Of a DNA stretch of 6,425 nucleotides, positions 6,281 to 6,425 are shown piece after piece (position 1 is the stretch's first letter; each line of letters begins with the position of its first letter). Location: assembly GCA_030622295.1 (NCBI GenBank), contig JAUXGI010000067.1, forward strand, positions 1-6,425, given 5' to 3'. The notes under the pieces are model-generated. The model was not told where the DNA came from, did not search any database, and was given only the letters and a program-made list of their open reading frames with translations. Source of the stretch: Planctomycetota bacterium. GTDB taxonomy: Bacteria > Planctomycetota > B129-G9. A program made the position numbers and the translations under genes.

Positions 6281-6309
6281 CACACAAAGGGGTCAGACCC
6301 CTTTGTGTG
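6281..6309. repeat. Perfect 29-base palindrome with GGGGTCAGACCCC core
   Basis: Two 14-base arms (6281-6294 and 6296-6309) are exact inverted copies around a single A at 6295. As RNA the stem would be 13 bp with a 3-base loop. On the minus strand it is followed by TTATTAGGATTTTTT, so it may also act as an intrinsic terminator for the small frame upstream. The core matches the GTCAGAC blocks of the repeats at 15-75 and 1015-1086, and I treat all three as one dispersed family. From memory, similar GGGGTCAGACCCC palindromes recur in environmental bacterial genomes. I have not verified that by search. Confidence 0.85.
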
Positions 6310-6385
6310 CCTGGAAATGCGCCACGACCGGCACTGCGGCCAAAAACAGAGCGAGAATCACAAACCCGATAAATCTCTTCGCCAT
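6293..6385 (-). CDS. Small 30-residue signal-peptide-like frame ending inside the palindrome
   Basis: AAGGAG (6398-6393) lies 7 bases before an ATG at 6385. This is the best ribosome binding site in the window. The 30 codons give a basic start (MAKR), a hydrophobic core (FIGFVILALFLAAVPVV, residues 5-21), an Ala at 22 suited to signal cleavage, and only eight more residues (HFQAHKGV). The TGA stop is supplied by the centre of the palindrome, and its left arm encodes the last residues. Two readings are possible: a secreted-protein gene cut off just after its signal peptide by insertion of the palindromic element, or a genuine tiny membrane peptide whose stop and terminator were combined. No homologous remainder is obvious in the 120 bases beyond the palindrome. 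The function is unknown. Confidence 0.45.
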   Translation of the reverse strand: MAKRFIGFVILALFLAAVPVVAHFQAHKGV

Positions 6386-6425
6386 AACTCTTCTCCTTAA
6401 AAAAGAACGTCCCAAAGAAAGAGGC

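Overview
The window carries five well-supported protein genes and one very small open frame, all read from the minus strand. The DNA is moderately GC-rich. The proteins include a DsbD-type reductant carrier, several exported proteins and a WYL regulator. This points to an uncultured Gram-negative-type bacterium, but I cannot name the phylum from the sequence alone. There are no rRNA or tRNA genes, CRISPR arrays or recognisable transposase genes.

Read in the direction of transcription (high to low coordinates), the layout is as follows. (1) At 6385-6293 is a 30-residue signal-peptide-like frame with a strong ribosome binding site. Its stop codon lies inside a perfect 29-base palindrome at 6281-6309. 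(2) At 6172-4517 is an exported 551-residue protein with a peptidase-MA-like (gluzincin) fold whose metal-binding residues are all replaced, then a PDZ domain and a repeated helical C-terminus. A good intrinsic terminator follows at 4497-4453. (3) A near-consensus sigma-70 promoter at 4365-4337 starts a new transcript. Its first gene is a small exported Ada-like zinc-binding protein (4296-4021), followed by a WYL-domain transcription factor (3953-2967) and DsbD (2881-1136). (4) After 172 bases comes the N-terminal subunit of a split transketolase (963-109). Its C-terminal partner is not in the window and would be expected just beyond position 1.

The transketolase gene is bracketed by two direct copies of a structured repeat (15-75 and 1015-1086). 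The outer blocks of 22 and 24 bases are identical in the two copies, but the central hairpin has a different sequence in each and stays fully paired in both. The outer blocks carry the same GTCAGACCC core as the palindrome at 6281-6309, so one dispersed palindromic family probably accounts for all three sites. This repeat family, its collision with the small secreted-peptide frame, and the inactive protease-like protein are the most unusual parts of the window. The Ada-like protein, regulator and DsbD share a strand and possibly a promoter. This hints at an envelope thiol or zinc function, but that link is inference.
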